Below, in pieces: positions 27,636 to 37,800 of a stretch of 64,000 nucleotides of DNA. Under the pieces are notes generated by a model. The model saw only the letters and a program-made list of their open reading frames with translations. It did no database searches and was not told the origin of the DNA. Positions within the stretch are counted from its first letter, which is position 1, and every line of letters begins with the position of its first letter. The DNA is from Sphingobacteriales bacterium (lineage in GTDB: Bacteria; Bacteroidota; Bacteroidia; Chitinophagales; Chitinophagaceae). The DNA is taken from NCBI GenBank assembly GCA_004144185.1, contig SEFP01000003.1, forward strand, positions 248,001 to 312,000, written 5' to 3'. Both the position numbers and the translations under genes were made by a program.

Positions 27636-27728
27636 AGGCTCAAAGGTAGGCGGGGTTTGGATTGCTTCCAGCGTCTTCCGGCACAACCGAATCGTAATCC
27701 TGGGATTCGGTCTTTACGCAGTCATTTT

Positions 27729-28295
27729 TTAGCCTTCCAGATAACAGGCGCGGCAACGGGGTTCATAGCTTTCTCCGGCGCCCAGATGAAACGTATCTGT
27801 TGTAGTGTGCTTCCGGAACGAAAACGACGCCAGATTGCCACACTGCACACAGATGGCGTGCAGCTTGGTGATGTACTCGGCGATGGCCAGCAGCTGTGGC
27901 ATCGGACCGAAGGGCGTTCCGGAAAAATCCATGTCCAAACCGGCAATGATGACCCGGCAACCTTTGGCGGCCAACTGCACCACGACCTCCGGAAGTTCAT
28001 CGTCAAAAAACTGTGCTTCATCAATGCCTATTACAGCACCCGGCGTCGCCAACGCCAGAATATCCGTTGCACGGGTTACCGGATGCGAATCAAAGCGGTT
28101 GGTATCATGCGATACGACGGCCATCGGATCGTAACGGACGTCGGATGCCGGCTTGAAAACCTCCACAGTCAATTTGGCAATGGCAGCCCGCTTCAGCCGG
28201 CGGATCAGTTCTTCCGTTTTTCCGGAAAACATACTTCCGCAAATGACTTCGATCCAGCCACCCTGCTTTGATGAAATCGTGCGTTCCCGAAACAT
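27729..28295 (-). CDS. tdk: Thymidine kinase
   Basis: 188 aa from the ATG at 28295, which matches the family's usual N-terminus (MF...GWIEVICGSMFSGKT); an upstream in-frame start at 28328 exists. Salvage phosphorylation of thymidine with ATP. P-loop GSMFSGKT, the DEAQFF Walker-B/catalytic segment, and two zinc-binding cysteine pairs (CVQC, CRAC) are present. The end matches the family (SYEPRCRACYLEG). Type II tetrameric TK. Confidence 0.95.
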   Translation of the reverse strand: MFRERTISSKQGGWIEVICGSMFSGKTEELIRRLKRAAIAKLTVEVFKPASDVRYDPMAVVSHDTNRFDSHPVTRATDILALATPGAVIGIDEAQFFDDELPEVVVQLAAKGCRVIIAGLDMDFSGTPFGPMPQLLAIAEYITKLHAICVQCGNLASFSFRKHTTTDTFHLGAGESYEPRCRACYLEG

Positions 28296-28374
28296 GGAAG
28301 CAAGATAAGGCGCAATGCGCTTCAGCATAGGATGAACCTGTATTCCGGAAGAGTCCTAACCCGTCAGGTTGAAA

Positions 28375-29619
28375 TCAGCGTTCCGCAAGCCGTGCATCCA
28401 GGAAACTGGCAATGGTTTCGGTGGCACCCGTGTGTGCCTGCACATAACCAGCCGCCCGGATACCGGCGTCTGTTCTGGCAGCTTCGTCCTGCATCCAGTT
28501 GAGTACGGCAGCCTTCAACGCAGCGCCATCGGAAACAGCCACACTGCCACCGGCGTCTAGTAAGGCCTGTGCTTCGAGGAACTGATGAAATATGGGTCCG
28601 TGAATGACCGGAACGCCCATAGCTGCCGGTTCGAGCACATTGTGAATGCCGGCCTTTCCGAAGCCGCCGCCCACATAGGCGATTGCGGCCGACCGGTACA
28701 GTTGCAACAGCAGGCCCACCTGGTCGACCAGCACAATCCGCGCATCCGGGTTGGTGCCTTGGCTCCAGCGGACCGTTTGCTCTTTAAAAAGCCTTTCTAC
28801 CTGTTGCAGGTGTGCCTCCCCGACTTCATGTGGCACGACGACCAGCTTCCAGTTTGCCGGGAGTTCCGGAACGATTTGGGCCAGCAACGCCTCATCGGCA
28901 GGCCAAGTACTTCCGGCAATCAAAAGAGAGGCTCCTGTGGCAAAAGCAGTTAGTTCCGGATGTGGCATAGCAGTCTGAGCAGCGGTCGCTACCCGATCAA
29001 AACGTGTATCACCGGCCACCGTCACCCGCTCCAGTCCGCTCTCAAGCAGCAGTTGTTTTGAGGCTTTATCCTGCACAAAAATCCAATCCAACAACCGGAT
29101 CATCCGGCGCTGAATGCCTCCATACCACCGGAAGAAGCCTTGTCGGGACGTAAAACGGGCGGCAAACAAGACTGTTTCGACTTGCGCCTTCTGCAGGGCT
29201 TCCAGATAATGCAACCACAGGTCATACTTCACCATCAGCGCCAGTCGGGGCTTTACGGCAGCTACAAACCGGCGGGCATTTTCGGGCATATCGTGCGGCA
29301 GGTAAAAAACGTAGTCGGCACCGGAATAGTTCTTGCGCACCTCGTAGCCCGACGGTGAAAAGAACGTCAGGACAAATGCATATTCCGGATGCCGTTGACG
29401 TAGCGTTTCCAGTACCGGCCTGCCCTGTTCAAACTCGCCCAGCGAGGCACAGTGCATCCAGATAACCGGGCGGGTTTCGTTCCGGAAAGCCGCCTCGATG
29501 GCTTCGATCAGGCCCTGCCGACCGGCTACAAATTTCCGGGCTTTCGAAGACCCGGTCCACGCCAGCACCTGTGCCGCCATCCGGTAGGCTCCTAACGCGG
29601 CATCATACAGTACAGGCAT
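28375..29619 (-). CDS. waaA: 3-deoxy-D-manno-octulosonate (Kdo) transferase
   Basis: 414 aa from the ATG at 29619; a TTG at 29643 is an alternative. Adds Kdo to lipid A precursor at the inner face of the cytoplasmic membrane. Begins with a membrane-associated helix (VLYDAALGAYRMAAQVLAW), then the GT30 motifs WMHCASLGEFEQGRPVLE (the E is the catalytic base), FLTFFSPSGYEVRKN, YDLWLHYLEAL, and the nucleotide-binding GGGFGKAGIHNVLEPAAMGVPVIHGP. Directly follows the outer-membrane protein gene at 29653 and probably shares its transcript. Confidence 0.94.
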   Translation of the reverse strand: MPVLYDAALGAYRMAAQVLAWTGSSKARKFVAGRQGLIEAIEAAFRNETRPVIWMHCASLGEFEQGRPVLETLRQRHPEYAFVLTFFSPSGYEVRKNYSGADYVFYLPHDMPENARRFVAAVKPRLALMVKYDLWLHYLEALQKAQVETVLFAARFTSRQGFFRWYGGIQRRMIRLLDWIFVQDKASKQLLLESGLERVTVAGDTRFDRVATAAQTAMPHPELTAFATGASLLIAGSTWPADEALLAQIVPELPANWKLVVVPHEVGEAHLQQVERLFKEQTVRWSQGTNPDARIVLVDQVGLLLQLYRSAAIAYVGGGFGKAGIHNVLEPAAMGVPVIHGPIFHQFLEAQALLDAGGSVAVSDGAALKAAVLNWMQDEAARTDAGIRAAGYVQAHTGATETIASFLDARLAER

Positions 29620-29652
29620 TCGTTTAAAGGCAGGATCAGCCAACCGATGATC

Positions 29653-30423
29653 TTAGTAATAAATATCCTCGGTACGCTTGCGATAAATCGCGAAGTACCA
29701 GCCAGCCCGGACACCAAACAACCCATCCAGACGGGATTCGGTATAGGGCCGGGCCAGATCAAACTGATAATCGCGGCGACCGGCAGTAAAGCCCAGGGTA
29801 GCGCCCACGCCTACATGAAAATTCACCAGTCCGTTGTCGGAAAAATGCTGGTAGCCGACATACGGCTCTACAAACAAGCCGTTGGTGAGCCGATCGTAGC
29901 CTTTTTTATACTCCCCGCGCAGTTGCGCAAAATTGTCCTGCTGATTGTAGTAAAAGACCCGGTGCTGCATGTAGCCCGCGGTGAGTTGCAACAGCACTCC
30001 CCGGTTGGGATGGTTTTTGGAAAGCGAAATCATCTTGCCACCGGTGAGTCCCAGCAGGTAGCCCCGCTCGGCAATCTCCATCCCTACCCGACGGCCATTG
30101 TCGTTGATGTAAAATCCGGAAACGTCTTTCATGTTGATCAGCAGGCTGTCTTCCCGCAGATCGGTGCCGAAAATGAAATCGCCTTTGACTCCAAACTGCC
30201 AGTTGTTTTTAAGCCGGTATTGCAGCGATCCACCCACCCGGAATGAAGGACCAAAGCGCTTGCTCATATCCCCAAACGGCAGATCATAGCCGGCCTGTGC
30301 CCCAATCAGTACGCCCTGCCGGATGTCACTGCCGCCCAACGAACCGAACAAATCTTCATCCTGTTGAGCAACGCCTCTCACAGCCGAAAAAAGCAGGATG
30401 AGCAGTACAATCGTTTTTTGCAT
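29653..30423 (-). CDS. Conserved outer membrane beta-barrel protein upstream of waaA
   Basis: 256 aa from the ATG at 30423. Signal peptide 1-19 (ends GVAQQ). The remainder has alternating hydrophobic/polar strands rich in Gly, Tyr and Phe (VLIGAQAGYDLPFGDM, RVGGSLQYRLKNNWQFGVKGDFIFG, GLFVEPYVGYQHFSD, FGVRAGWYFAIYRK), consistent with a small outer-membrane barrel of eight to ten strands. Not a family I can name. It ends 34 bases before the waaA start, suggesting a link with lipopolysaccharide or the outer membrane. An exact -7 box sits immediately before the ATG. Confidence 0.78.
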   Translation of the reverse strand: MQKTIVLLILLFSAVRGVAQQDEDLFGSLGGSDIRQGVLIGAQAGYDLPFGDMSKRFGPSFRVGGSLQYRLKNNWQFGVKGDFIFGTDLREDSLLINMKDVSGFYINDNGRRVGMEIAERGYLLGLTGGKMISLSKNHPNRGVLLQLTAGYMQHRVFYYNQQDNFAQLRGEYKKGYDRLTNGLFVEPYVGYQHFSDNGLVNFHVGVGATLGFTAGRRDYQFDLARPYTESRLDGLFGVRAGWYFAIYRKRTEDIYY

Positions 30424-30426
30424 CCC

Positions 30427-30434
30427 CAAAAGTA
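30427..30434 (-). promoter_or_regulatory. Candidate -7 box of the OMP-waaA operon, possibly leaderless
   Basis: TACTTTTG on the minus strand (exact TAnnTTTG) ends 3 bases before the ATG at 30423, placing the start of transcription at about the start codon. No good -33 match. Confidence 0.35.
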
Positions 30435-30470
30435 TTGCAAACCCGTTTCCGGAACGCGCGCAATCCTATT

Positions 30471-30498
30471 TTTGGGAAACCCTCAACCCGTATTTTTG
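30471..30498 (+). promoter_or_regulatory. Candidate promoter of the DegT-RmlC operon
   Basis: TTTG (30471-30474), 16-base spacer, TATTTTTG (30491-30498, exact TAnnTTTG). Leader of about 20 bases to the ATG at 30525. A second TAnnTTTG (30467-30474) overlaps the -33 box, so the assignment is uncertain. Confidence 0.38.
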
Positions 30499-30524
30499 CG
30501 CTCTTCCTGCACCAACGTCTTTCT

Positions 30525-31667
30525 ATGCACACACTTCAGATGGTGGATTTACGCCGCCAGTATCTCCACATCCAGACCGAAGTAGATGCGGCCATTCAGA
30601 ACGTCATCGAAACCACGGCGTTTATCAACGGACCGGATGTCAAAGCGTTTGCAACCGAACTGGCCGGGTATCTGGGCGCGAAACACGTGATTCCCTGTGC
30701 CAATGGGACCGATGCGTTGCAAATCGCGTTGATGGCGTTGGGATTGCAGCCGGGCGATGAAGTCATCACCCCTTCCTTTACCTATATCGCTACCGTAGAA
30801 GTAGTGGCGCTGCTGCGACTGAAGCCTGTATTTGTAGATGTGACCCCGGATAGCTTTACGATGGATATCGATAGCGTCCGGAAGGCCATTACACCCCGCA
30901 CCAAAGCCATTATCCCGGTGCATCTGTATGGCCAGAGCGTCGATATGAAACCGCTGCTCGATCTGGCTGCCGAACACGACATCCCGGTGATTGAAGACAA
31001 CGCGCAGGCGATCGGTGGCACCTATACCTTTCCGGATGGCACGACGGCCAAAACCGGTACGATGGGAACCATCGGATGCACTTCTTTTTTCCCGTCTAAA
31101 AATCTGGGTTGTTACGGCGACGGCGGTGCGATCTGCACCAACGACGATGCGCTGGCCGAGACGCTCCAGATGATTGCTAACCACGGCCAGAAGGTGCGCT
31201 ATTATCACGAAATGGTGGGCTGCAACAGCCGCCTCGATACCATTCAGGCCGCGGTACTGCGGGTGAAACTGCCGCATCTGGATCGCTACAACAATGCGCG
31301 CCGGGCTGCTGCGGATGCGTATGATGCTGCCTTTTCCGGAAACGCCCATATCGAAACGCCCTACCGGGCACCCTATTCCAAGCACGTGTTTCACCAATAT
31401 ACGCTGAAGCTTAAGGGCGTGGACCGCGATGCCGTATCGGCCGCACTGACCGAACGCGGCATTCCCAACATGATTTACTATCCGGTACCGAGCCACAAGC
31501 AGGAGATGCTTAAAGCCTTTACTGATCCGGACACAACGCTTCCGGAAACAGATTTTCTGAATCGCTGTGTACTTTCATTGCCGATTCATACCGAACTGAC
31601 TCCGGAAGAAATTACTACCATCACGACCGCTGTTATCGAAGTAGTCGATCAGCTTGCTCAGAACTAA
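30525..31667 (+). CDS. DegT/DnrJ/EryC1/StrS-family sugar aminotransferase
   Basis: 380 aa from the ATG at 30525 (the ORF extends to 30435, but the homologous region starts at MVDLRRQY just after this ATG). PLP-dependent transamination of a nucleotide-activated keto-sugar. Motifs: CANGTDALQIALMALG near the cofactor, EVITPSFTYIATVE, VHLYGQS, VIEDNAQAIGGTY (the Asp binding PLP nitrogen) and SFFPSKNLGCYGDGGA (the Schiff-base Lys). Followed 3 bases later by an RmlC-type epimerase, suggesting synthesis of an amino-deoxy sugar for a surface polysaccharide. Exact product unknown. Confidence 0.92.
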   Translation: MHTLQMVDLRRQYLHIQTEVDAAIQNVIETTAFINGPDVKAFATELAGYLGAKHVIPCANGTDALQIALMALGLQPGDEVITPSFTYIATVEVVALLRLKPVFVDVTPDSFTMDIDSVRKAITPRTKAIIPVHLYGQSVDMKPLLDLAAEHDIPVIEDNAQAIGGTYTFPDGTTAKTGTMGTIGCTSFFPSKNLGCYGDGGAICTNDDALAETLQMIANHGQKVRYYHEMVGCNSRLDTIQAAVLRVKLPHLDRYNNARRAAADAYDAAFSGNAHIETPYRAPYSKHVFHQYTLKLKGVDRDAVSAALTERGIPNMIYYPVPSHKQEMLKAFTDPDTTLPETDFLNRCVLSLPIHTELTPEEITTITTAVIEVVDQLAQN

Positions 31668-31670
31668 TTT

Positions 31671-32222
31671 ATGATTGTTACGCCTACGCCTATCGAAGGC
31701 CTGCTGATTCTGGAACCACGCGTTTTTCATGACGACCGTGGCTATTTCTTTGAAAGCTTCAACGAAAAAGTGTTTCAGGAAGCCACCGGCCACACCATTC
31801 CGTTTATTCAGGATAACCAGGCCCGCTCGACCCGCAATGTGCTCCGGGGATTGCATTTCCAGAAGGCGCCGTATGCCCAGACCAAACTGCTTCGGGTACT
31901 GGAGGGTTCAATCTGGGATATAGCAGTTGACCTGCGGGCCGACAGCAAAACCTATGGTCGCTGGTACGGCGTGGAGCTGAGCGCCGAAAACAAACTTCAG
32001 TTTCTGGTGCCCCGTGGCTTTGCCCACGGCTATGCGGTGCTTTCCGAGACCGCCGAAGTGATGTACAAGTGCGACAATGCCTATCATAAGATGAGTGAAG
32101 GCGGTGTTCGCTACGACGATCCGGAACTGGGCATCGACTGGAAGATCGATCTGAAAGACGCGATTGTATCCGATAAAGATCTGGTGCAGCCATTGATGCG
32201 CGAGAATCCAATTCTGCTGTAA
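31671..32222 (+). CDS. rfbC: dTDP-4-dehydrorhamnose 3,5-epimerase
   Basis: 183 aa, typical RmlC length. Cupin-fold epimerase of dTDP-4-keto-6-deoxyglucose in the cytoplasm. FHDDRGYFFESFNEK, DNQARSTRNVLRGLHFQ (catalytic His), GSIWDIAVDLR, PRGFAHGYAVLS and YKCDNAY (catalytic Tyr region) are intact. Co-transcribed with the DegT aminotransferase. RmlA, RmlB and RmlD are not in the window, so the partner could be a 3-amino sugar rather than rhamnose. Confidence 0.93.
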   Translation: MIVTPTPIEGLLILEPRVFHDDRGYFFESFNEKVFQEATGHTIPFIQDNQARSTRNVLRGLHFQKAPYAQTKLLRVLEGSIWDIAVDLRADSKTYGRWYGVELSAENKLQFLVPRGFAHGYAVLSETAEVMYKCDNAYHKMSEGGVRYDDPELGIDWKIDLKDAIVSDKDLVQPLMRENPILL

Positions 32223-32243
32223 CGACGGTTTTCCCACCCGTTC

Positions 32244-32298
32244 CCAATACAAAGAAGCGCGACTGCTGTACTGGCAGTCGCGCTTCTTTGTATTGGGT
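32244..32298. terminator. Very long perfect hairpin, bidirectional terminator
   Basis: 24-bp perfect stem (32244-32267 and 32275-32298) with a 7-base loop, between the convergent rfbC and DUF4394 genes. The stem contains the A/T-rich flanks themselves, so T-runs are modest. Far longer than most intrinsic terminators here (11-20 bp). Confidence 0.8.
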
Positions 32299-32330
32299 AT
32301 CTACTGGTTTGTAGAAAAGCTGTCAGGTGC

Positions 32331-34244
32331 TTACAGCTTGCTGAAGCGGATTGGCGCCTGGCCTTCCACATTCAACAGATAAACGCCCGGAGCAAGGCTT
32401 TGCAGCGATACGTCGCTTTGACGGTTACCGGCTGTCAGAACGCCTTTCAGCATCGCCCGTCCCATCAGATCGCTAATCATCCAGTGCGTAGCCATCGTGG
32501 CAGCTTCCGATAGTTCCAGTTGCAGCGTACGATCGGCCGGATTCGGGAACACCCGCATTCCGGTTGCCTGAGCAACTGTAGTTACAGCTACCGGATTTGC
32601 ATTCCGGAACTGCGGCATCACCGCAAGGTCTGATACAGGAAAGCCATAACCGATGGTATCCACAGCGGTCACTACGCCAGCGGTTGTCACCGTATACAAA
32701 ACATCCTGCGCCATCCCATTGGTATTAGCCGCCAGATAGCCGATGTTGGCTTGTGTGGTCGAGTCATAGAAATAATCCAGATCGCCCGGCATCGCTACAG
32801 TCGTTGTCGTACCATAGATACGGTTTACCACGGTGTTCAGCCGGCCATTGTTAGGTGGGTCGATGCGTATAAAAACAGCTCCGGAATCATTGATACCGTT
32901 CAATACGGTAGCCGTTGCATTGGGATAGCTGTTGGTATAGGCTACCGTGCTGACCCGTACCGATTGCGCACTGTTTGCATCACCGGAGGTCCACATCAAA
33001 TTAGAATCCGTCGCAGCAATGGCACCGTTGGTTGGATTAAGACGGTAGTTGGCTCCGTTTAGTCCGCTGACCACCCGGATGCGGTCTACGGTTGGGTTGA
33101 AGTCGAACCCGATTTCGCGGGTGTTGCCCAACGCCAGGGTATCCATCATACCCGTGTTCATCATCATCGCCGCGCCGGTAGCCGGATCGATCCGGTACAG
33201 GCGGTAGCGGCGGGACGTATCGCCACCGGCATACCCCAGTGCAAACAGTTCGCCGTTGGCCGGACGGAAGTCCATCCCTACCAGCGTATACATGCTGTCA
33301 ACACCGGTGATGGTGGTCAGGCTCAAAATCTGCCGGGGTGCTGTAGCTGCAAAGGAGATCAACGAACGGGTACCGGCCAGCGCGTGGATAATGCGGCTTC
33401 CGGAAGTCGCTGCGCTGAATGGCATCGGCTGTACGGAAATGTCTTTAACCGCCAGGCCAATGGAGCCCATAACAATGGTTGCGCCGCTACTCAGGTTAAT
33501 GGTGTATAGATTATCGGCAGTAGTTCCGGAGGTATTGGCAACGAAATAAGCCGTGTTCTGCCGCGTCATCGGGTTGAACGAGATGTCCATGTCGGTGGTG
33601 CGGTTAGAAGTGTTGACCGTGATTCCACTGCTACCGACCGTGTTGAGCGTACCGGCATTCGGGTTGGACGAACGCACCAAGTTGTTCAACGACTCGTCAT
33701 AGTAATACAGATCGGTTCCGGAAAGCAGCGGAAAGCTGTTGGTATAGGCAGCAGCACCAATCGAAGGCAGGCTGAGCACGTTGGGATCGGTCGCGGCATA
33801 CATCAAAGCCCCATCCTGTGCCGCAATCCCACCGGTGATGGGATTGAGCCGGTAGTTGTTCCGGTTGGCCCCTACGAGCCGGATACGATCGACGGTCGGA
33901 TTGAAATCGAACCCGATACTACCAGTGCCGAGTGCGGCGCTAAAGCCGGTCCCTACGGCGGTCAACATGCCGGTGGTGGTATTGAGGGTATACAACTGGG
34001 CGGCGCTGCTGGTGCTGTTGTAGCCGAGGGCAAACAGTTCCCGCGTTGCCGGACGGTAATCGGTCCCGACAATCGTCTGACCGGATTGCAGTCCCATAAT
34101 GGGCATTTTGTTGGAGATGGTTCCGGGCGCGCCGGCCTGGAACGTAAACATCGAATCGGTTTCAGTGATCCCGACGACGGTTTGGGCGGTGGCCGCTGAA
34201 GACAGGGTCAGCGCAGCCGCTAGTACGCGTAGGTTTTTATGCAT
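32331..34244 (-). CDS. Secreted protein with two DUF4394 domains and T9SS sorting tail
   Basis: 637 aa from the ATG at 34244, which begins a clean signal peptide (MHKNLRVLAAALTLSSAATAQ); an earlier in-frame start at 34283 is unlikely. Two tandem DUF4394 copies (about 25-275 and 290-550) share GTDYRPATRELFALGY / GMDFRPANGELFALGY and IGFDFNPTVDRIRLV / IGFDFNPTVDRIRVV. Probable beta-propeller halves. The last ~75 residues (RVFPNPADRTLQLEL...APGVYLLNVEGQAPIRFSKL) are a type A T9SS sorting domain. Function unknown. Confidence 0.87.
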   Translation of the reverse strand: MHKNLRVLAAALTLSSAATAQTVVGITETDSMFTFQAGAPGTISNKMPIMGLQSGQTIVGTDYRPATRELFALGYNSTSSAAQLYTLNTTTGMLTAVGTGFSAALGTGSIGFDFNPTVDRIRLVGANRNNYRLNPITGGIAAQDGALMYAATDPNVLSLPSIGAAAYTNSFPLLSGTDLYYYDESLNNLVRSSNPNAGTLNTVGSSGITVNTSNRTTDMDISFNPMTRQNTAYFVANTSGTTADNLYTINLSSGATIVMGSIGLAVKDISVQPMPFSAATSGSRIIHALAGTRSLISFAATAPRQILSLTTITGVDSMYTLVGMDFRPANGELFALGYAGGDTSRRYRLYRIDPATGAAMMMNTGMMDTLALGNTREIGFDFNPTVDRIRVVSGLNGANYRLNPTNGAIAATDSNLMWTSGDANSAQSVRVSTVAYTNSYPNATATVLNGINDSGAVFIRIDPPNNGRLNTVVNRIYGTTTTVAMPGDLDYFYDSTTQANIGYLAANTNGMAQDVLYTVTTAGVVTAVDTIGYGFPVSDLAVMPQFRNANPVAVTTVAQATGMRVFPNPADRTLQLELSEAATMATHWMISDLMGRAMLKGVLTAGNRQSDVSLQSLAPGVYLLNVEGQAPIRFSKL

Positions 34245-34284
34245 AGGGAAAAGGGTTTGAAAGAACAGGTACGAGAAAAGCAAC

Positions 34285-34805
34285 CGGATTGGTTTTAAGA
34301 ACCTTTAAGCGTTCCGGGACAAGCTACCTATGAAAACCATTCCAATTATTTTAAATATTTTGGGACTGTTCCGGAATCAGAACCCTGGATAGAGATTTAC
34401 CTGAGACTCCAAGGGGTTTGCAACAGCGCTTTCTGCACTTCTGATTTTAGAATGACCCATTTCATAAACAAGGATTGGCAACCCGGATAATTTCGCCTTC
34501 GTTCCGGTCTGCAACATGTGGTGTCCGGCACACACCACCTCCATTCCGGACAGTTAAATCGTACGACCAGAGCGGATACTTAATGTTTGATTTCTATAGA
34601 TGATAGGTCACATCGTACACACATAAAAGTCCGGATCCATGCATCATTCGTCCGGGCACCCTGAATGTCTCTCCGCATCCGGTCATAACGATCCCGGCCG
34701 TTACTTATATAAATGTATCAATAAGCATCGTTCGTCCGGGCTGGTACATCCTGTATCCCGGCTATATCACCTTCTATTGATGTTGATGCAACGAAGCAGC
34801 ACTCA
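34285..34805. other. Gene-poor gap between the DUF4394 gene and the rpoC terminator
   Basis: About 520 bases without a credible gene. It contains a 17-bp near-exact direct repeat (34641-34657 and 34725-34741, one mismatch). It should hold the promoter of the DUF4394 gene on the minus strand, but no exact -7 box is evident. Confidence 0.5.
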
Positions 34806-34809
34806 AGCA

Positions 34810-34845
34810 AAAAGCCCTTTCCGGAAGATTCCGGAAAGGGCTTTT
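34810..34845 (-). terminator. Terminator of the rpoB-rpoC operon
   Basis: 16-bp perfect stem (34810-34825 and 34830-34845), 4-base loop, followed on the minus strand by a T-run. Each arm contains the TTCCGGA core of the window-wide repeated palindrome. Confidence 0.9.
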
Positions 34846-34884
34846 CAATCGTAGTACCTAATACGTGGTACGCGGTAACGCTAC

Positions 34885-37800
34885 TTATTCGTCTTCGTCG
34901 AAGGTCAGTACTTCGCGGTTGCTCAACAGCAGGTCGAAGTCTTCTTTCGAACCGACCACCAGATCTTCGTACTCACGGGAACCTGTACCCGCCGGGATGA
35001 GGTTACCGGTGATAACGTTTTCTTTCAGGCCTTGCAGGTAATCGGTTTTACCGTTGATCGACGCTTGCGAAAGCACTTTGGTGGTTTCCTGGAACGAGGC
35101 AGCCGATACCCATGAGCGGGTCGAAAGCGACGCTTTGGTAATTCCCAACAGCAGCGGATGAGAAGTCGCCGCCCGTGCATCCCGGAACTCAACGATCTTC
35201 TTATCAGCACGCTTCAGCAGGGAGTTTTCTTCCCGGATTTCGCGTAGTGTTACAATCATACCTGGCTTGAACTTCTCGGAGTCGCCGCCGTCTTCGATAA
35301 ACTTCTTGTCGAAGATGAACTCGTTCTCTTCAGCGAAGTCGATTTTCTCTTCCACATCATCTTCGAGGAATTTGGTATCGCCCGGATCGATGATGGTTAC
35401 TTTCCGCATCATCTGGCGTACGATCACCTCGACGTGCTTGTCGTTGATCTTCACACCCTGAAGGCGATAGACTTCCTGAATTTCATTCACCAGGTATTCC
35501 TGAACGGCGAATGGTCCTTTAATGGCCAGGATATCGCTTGGGGTAGTGGCTCCTTCGGAAAGCGGGTTGCCTGCTTTTACAAAGTCACCATCCTGCACCA
35601 TGATGTGGCGGGTCAGCGGCACCAAGTATTTCTTGGTCAGTCCATCACGGCTTTCGACCGATATTTCACGGTTGCCACGCTTCACGCCACCAAACGATAC
35701 CACACCGTCGATCTCGGCCACAACCGCAGGGTTGCTTGGGTTCCGGGCTTCAAACAGTTCCGTTACCCGTGGCAGACCACCCGTAATATCCCGGCTCCGA
35801 CCCAGTACCCGTGGAATCTTCACCAGCACCTGACCGTTGTGTACTTTCTCACCGTCTTCGATGACAATGTGAGATCCTACCGGCAGGTTATACGATTTGT
35901 TTTCTTCGCCAATGATTCCGATCGCAGGAATCTTGGTTTTGTCTTTGGTTTCGATAACCACCTTCTCGCGGTGACCGGTTTGTTCGTCGGCCTCTTCACG
36001 GTAGGTTACCCCTTCGATTATGTTTTCGAAGTTTACGGTACCATTCACTTCCGACAGGATAACAGCGTTGAACGGATCCCAGGTTACGATCACATCGCCT
36101 TTGGTAATTTTCTGTCCGTCTTTCACTTTCAGAACCGAACCGTACGGAATGTTGTTGGTGATCAGCAGACGGTCTGCTTCTTCATCCACAATCCGGACTT
36201 CACCGGTACGACCGATAACGGCTTCTGTTTTCTCGCCTTCATCGTTGGTAAAGGTGGTGGTACGCAGACCGTCAAACAGAAGAGTACCGTCGAAACGGGC
36301 CACCAGTTGACTTTCAGTCGCTGAAGAACCGGCAACACCCCCTACGTGGAACGTCCGGAGGGTCAGCTGCGTACCCGGCTCACCAATCGACTGGGCGGCG
36401 ATGATTCCAACGGCGTCTCCGCGCTGGGTCATGTAACCGGTTGCCAGGTTTTTACCATAGCACTTCGCACACACCCCACGCTTGCTTTCGCAGGTCAGTA
36501 CCGAACGGATTTCAACGGTTTCAACAGCGCTGTCTTCAATGCGGCGGGCTACATCTTCTGTGATTTCCTCACCGGCAACGATCAACAGGGCATCGTTGAT
36601 CGGATCGAATACATCGTGCAGCGACGTACGGCCGAGAATCCGGTCATACAGCGGTTCTACGATTTCTTCGTTGTCTTTCAGGGCGCTGGTGGCAATACCA
36701 CGCAGCGTACCGCAATCTTCTTCGTTGATAACGACATCCTGCGCCACATCTACCAGACGACGGGTGAGGTAACCGGCATCGGCCGTTTTCAGGGCCGTAT
36801 CCGCCAGACCTTTCCGCGCACCGTGGGTCGAAATAAAGTAATCGAGTACCGACAGGCCCGTTTTAAAGTTAGACAGGATCGGGTTTTCGATGATCTCGGA
36901 ACCAGTGGATCCGGAACGGCGTGGTTTGGCCATCAGTCCCCGGAGACCCGCCAGCTGTTTTACCTGCTGTTTGGAACCCCGTGCACCGGAATCAAGCATC
37001 ATGTACACCGAGTTGAAGCCCTGCTTATCGGCAGCCATCTCACGCATCAGCGTTTCCGTAACGCGGGTATCGACCCGGCTCCAGATATCAATGATCTGGT
37101 TGTAGCGCTCGTTGTTGGTGATGAGACCCATGTTGTAGTTCTCCCACACCTCGTCTACTTCACCCTGCGCCGCTGCTACCAGTTGTGCTTTTACATCCGG
37201 AATCGTCAGATCCGAGATGTTGAACGACAGTCCACCACGGAAGGCGGTCCGGAATCCAAGTGTTTTGATATTATCCAGGAACTCAACGGTCGTCGGGATG
37301 TTCGTGTTCTTCAGGATTTCACCGATGATTTCCCGGAGGGATTTCTTGGTGAGCAGTGCATTTACGTACCCGTTTTGCTTCGGTACAAACTGGTTGAACA
37401 ACACACGTCCTACGGTGGTTTCAGTCAGTTTGGTAACGACTTCGCCGTTTTCGTCGCGTACACCAACCCGAACTCTGATCCAGGCGTGCAGATCGACGCG
37501 CTTTTCGTTGTGCGCGATGATGACTTCTTCCGGAGAGTAGAAGGTCATGCCTTCTCCTTTCACGATTTCATCACCTTGGGTTTTCTTACCCTTCGAGATG
37601 TAATACAGTCCCAGTACCATGTCCTGAGAAGGCAGGGTAATTGGCGTACCGTTCTGTGGGTTCAGAATGTTGTGGGAGGCCAGCATCAGCAACTGCGCTT
37701 CCAGTACGGCTGCGTTGCTCAACGGCACGTGAACGGCCATCTGGTCACCATCAAAGTCAGCGTTAAAGGCCGAGCATACCAATGGGTGCAGCTGAATCGC

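Noticed and set aside
34641-34741. Direct repeats as possible attachment sites
   Set aside because: Only 17 bp with one mismatch, 84 bases apart, with no integrase or tRNA nearby.
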